From contig JAMPYA010000128.1 of assembly GCA_023700885.1 (NCBI GenBank), forward strand, positions 1-6,557: DNA of 6,557 nt, written 5' to 3'. The DNA is from Flavobacteriaceae bacterium (GTDB taxonomy: Bacteria > Bacteroidota > Bacteroidia > Flavobacteriales > Flavobacteriaceae). Positions 6,231-6,557 of this stretch are shown here, piece by piece. The translations under genes were made by a program, and so were the position numbers. Every line of letters starts with the position of its first letter. Within the stretch, counting starts at the first letter, position 1. The notes beneath the pieces are model-generated. The model saw only the letters and a program-made list of their open reading frames with translations. It made no database searches and was not told the origin of the DNA.

Positions 6231-6262
6231 GCTACTACTTCAATTAAAATTATAATTCTTTG

Positions 6263-6270
6263 CAAAGATA
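6263..6270 (-). promoter_or_regulatory. Candidate -7 promoter element of mnmA
   Basis: On the minus strand this reads TATCTTTG, a full match to the Bacteroidota -7 consensus TAnnTTTG, and would give a leader of about 25 bases before the ATG at 6230. A -33 TTG is not obvious at the expected distance. The 11-bp tandem array begins 57 bases further upstream. Confidence 0.5.
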
Positions 6271-6326
6271 CAGATATGAATTTAAAAGTAGAGGTAGAAA
6301 ATACTTGTTTTATGTGCTGTGATTTC

Positions 6327-6374
6327 ATACACTATCTATACACTATCTATACACTATCTATACACTATCTATAC
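6327..6374. repeat. Tandem array of four 11-bp units (TACACTATCTA)
   Basis: Four perfect, head-to-tail copies occupy 6328-6338, 6339-6349, 6350-6360 and 6361-6371, and a partial TAC follows to 6374. There is no spacer and no internal dyad. The period is close to one turn of DNA, so a bound protein would meet every unit on nearly the same face. The array lies about 100 bases upstream of the mnmA start. It could be a minisatellite made by slippage or an array of binding sites; the sequence alone does not decide. Confidence 0.95.
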
Positions 6375-6375
6375 T

Positions 6376-6388
6376 GGATGTCACGTCC
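6376..6388. repeat. Short dyad GGATGTCACGTCC next to the tandem array
   Basis: The 13 bases form an odd-length palindrome about the central C, with one imperfect pair (T opposite G). It starts one base after the tandem array. It could be an operator for the array-side promoter or the edge of a mobile element, but chance is also possible at this length. Confidence 0.35.
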
Positions 6389-6430
6389 TAAAATATTTGA
6401 TACAAAATAATTGCAAAATTTTATAGATTC

Positions 6431-6557
6431 TTATTTGGGAGCATTGAACATGACACTCAACCAACCTATTTTTCTTCCCAAGACTTCTGTAAAAGCTTCC
6501 CACTTATTTTTAGTAGTGAAACTGTTAGAAAAACGAATCAGGATTAATAACCAACAG
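6431..6557 (-). CDS. C-terminal end of an unidentified gene, possibly a transposase (partial)
   Basis: A minus-strand frame is open from the right window edge to a TAA at 6431-6433, giving 41 residues. The fragment ends with a Gly-Arg-Lys-Ile-Gly-Trp motif and then LSVMFNAPK; its mixed basic and aromatic content looks like real protein. The WEAFTEVLGRKIGWL segment (fragment residues 19-33) reminds me of C termini of Bacteroidota insertion-sequence transposases, but I cannot name a family. A competing plus-strand frame from an ATG at 6449 looks less protein-like. The gene start, and any inverted repeat at its far end, lie outside the window. Confidence 0.45.
   Translation of the reverse strand, partial: CWLLILIRFSNSFTTKNKWEAFTEVLGRKIGWLSVMFNAPK

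Larger units (their letters stand above)
6231..6430. other. Non-coding region upstream of mnmA
   Basis: No gene is supported here. The 200 bases contain the mnmA candidate promoter (6263-6270), the 11-bp tandem array (6327-6374) and the short dyad (6376-6388). The remaining AT-rich stretch 6389-6430 shows no structure that I can support. Confidence 0.6.

Noticed and set aside
6327..6374. CRISPR array
   Set aside because: Units are 11 bp and directly adjacent with no spacers, and no cas gene is visible.
6449..6557. Plus-strand open frame from an ATG to the window edge
   Set aside because: The overlapping minus-strand frame is open to the edge and gives a more protein-like sequence; only one of the two is likely real, though the short length leaves some doubt.

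Overview
The window looks like chromosome from a low-GC member of the Bacteroidota, most likely a flavobacterium. The evidence is the AT-rich composition, the lack of Shine-Dalgarno sequences before the starts, a -7 box of the TAnnTTTG type upstream of mnmA, a long MnmA with an extra linker segment, and a protein set typical of that group. No taxonomic search was possible.

Layout. From the left edge, a tightly packed plus-strand run holds the tail of an unidentified gene, rfbC (dTDP-4-dehydrorhamnose 3,5-epimerase), a membrane-anchored lytic transglycosylase (GH23) and a half-size TSUP/TauE-SafE membrane protein. Gaps are 12 and 6 bases, so this is probably one transcript at the end of a surface-polysaccharide cluster. 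It meets, with one base between the stop codons, a minus-strand pair: a subtilisin-like (S8) lipoprotein protease followed by a FabK/nitronate-monooxygenase-type flavoprotein. Their stop and start overlap as TAATG.

From about 4271 to 5042 lies the least ordinary stretch. A small GIY-YIG nuclease gene is enclosed by two inverted copies of a hairpin-forming repeat (28 of 32 positions identical), and a third, diverged copy sits between the gene and the right-hand arm. The two arms differ by a compensatory base-pair change, so the hairpin seems to matter. This is the best candidate here for a little-described mobile or repeat-spreading module.

The right part holds mnmA, the tRNA 2-thiouridylase, on the minus strand, with a candidate promoter and a candidate terminator. 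Upstream of it lie four perfect tandem copies of an 11-bp unit, a short dyad, and the C-terminal end of another minus-strand gene cut by the window edge.

Functionally, the left run deals with the cell envelope (rhamnose precursor, peptidoglycan cleavage, anion transport), the middle pair combines an exported protease with a flavoenzyme, and mnmA is housekeeping. Nothing in the sequence shows that the three blocks act together.
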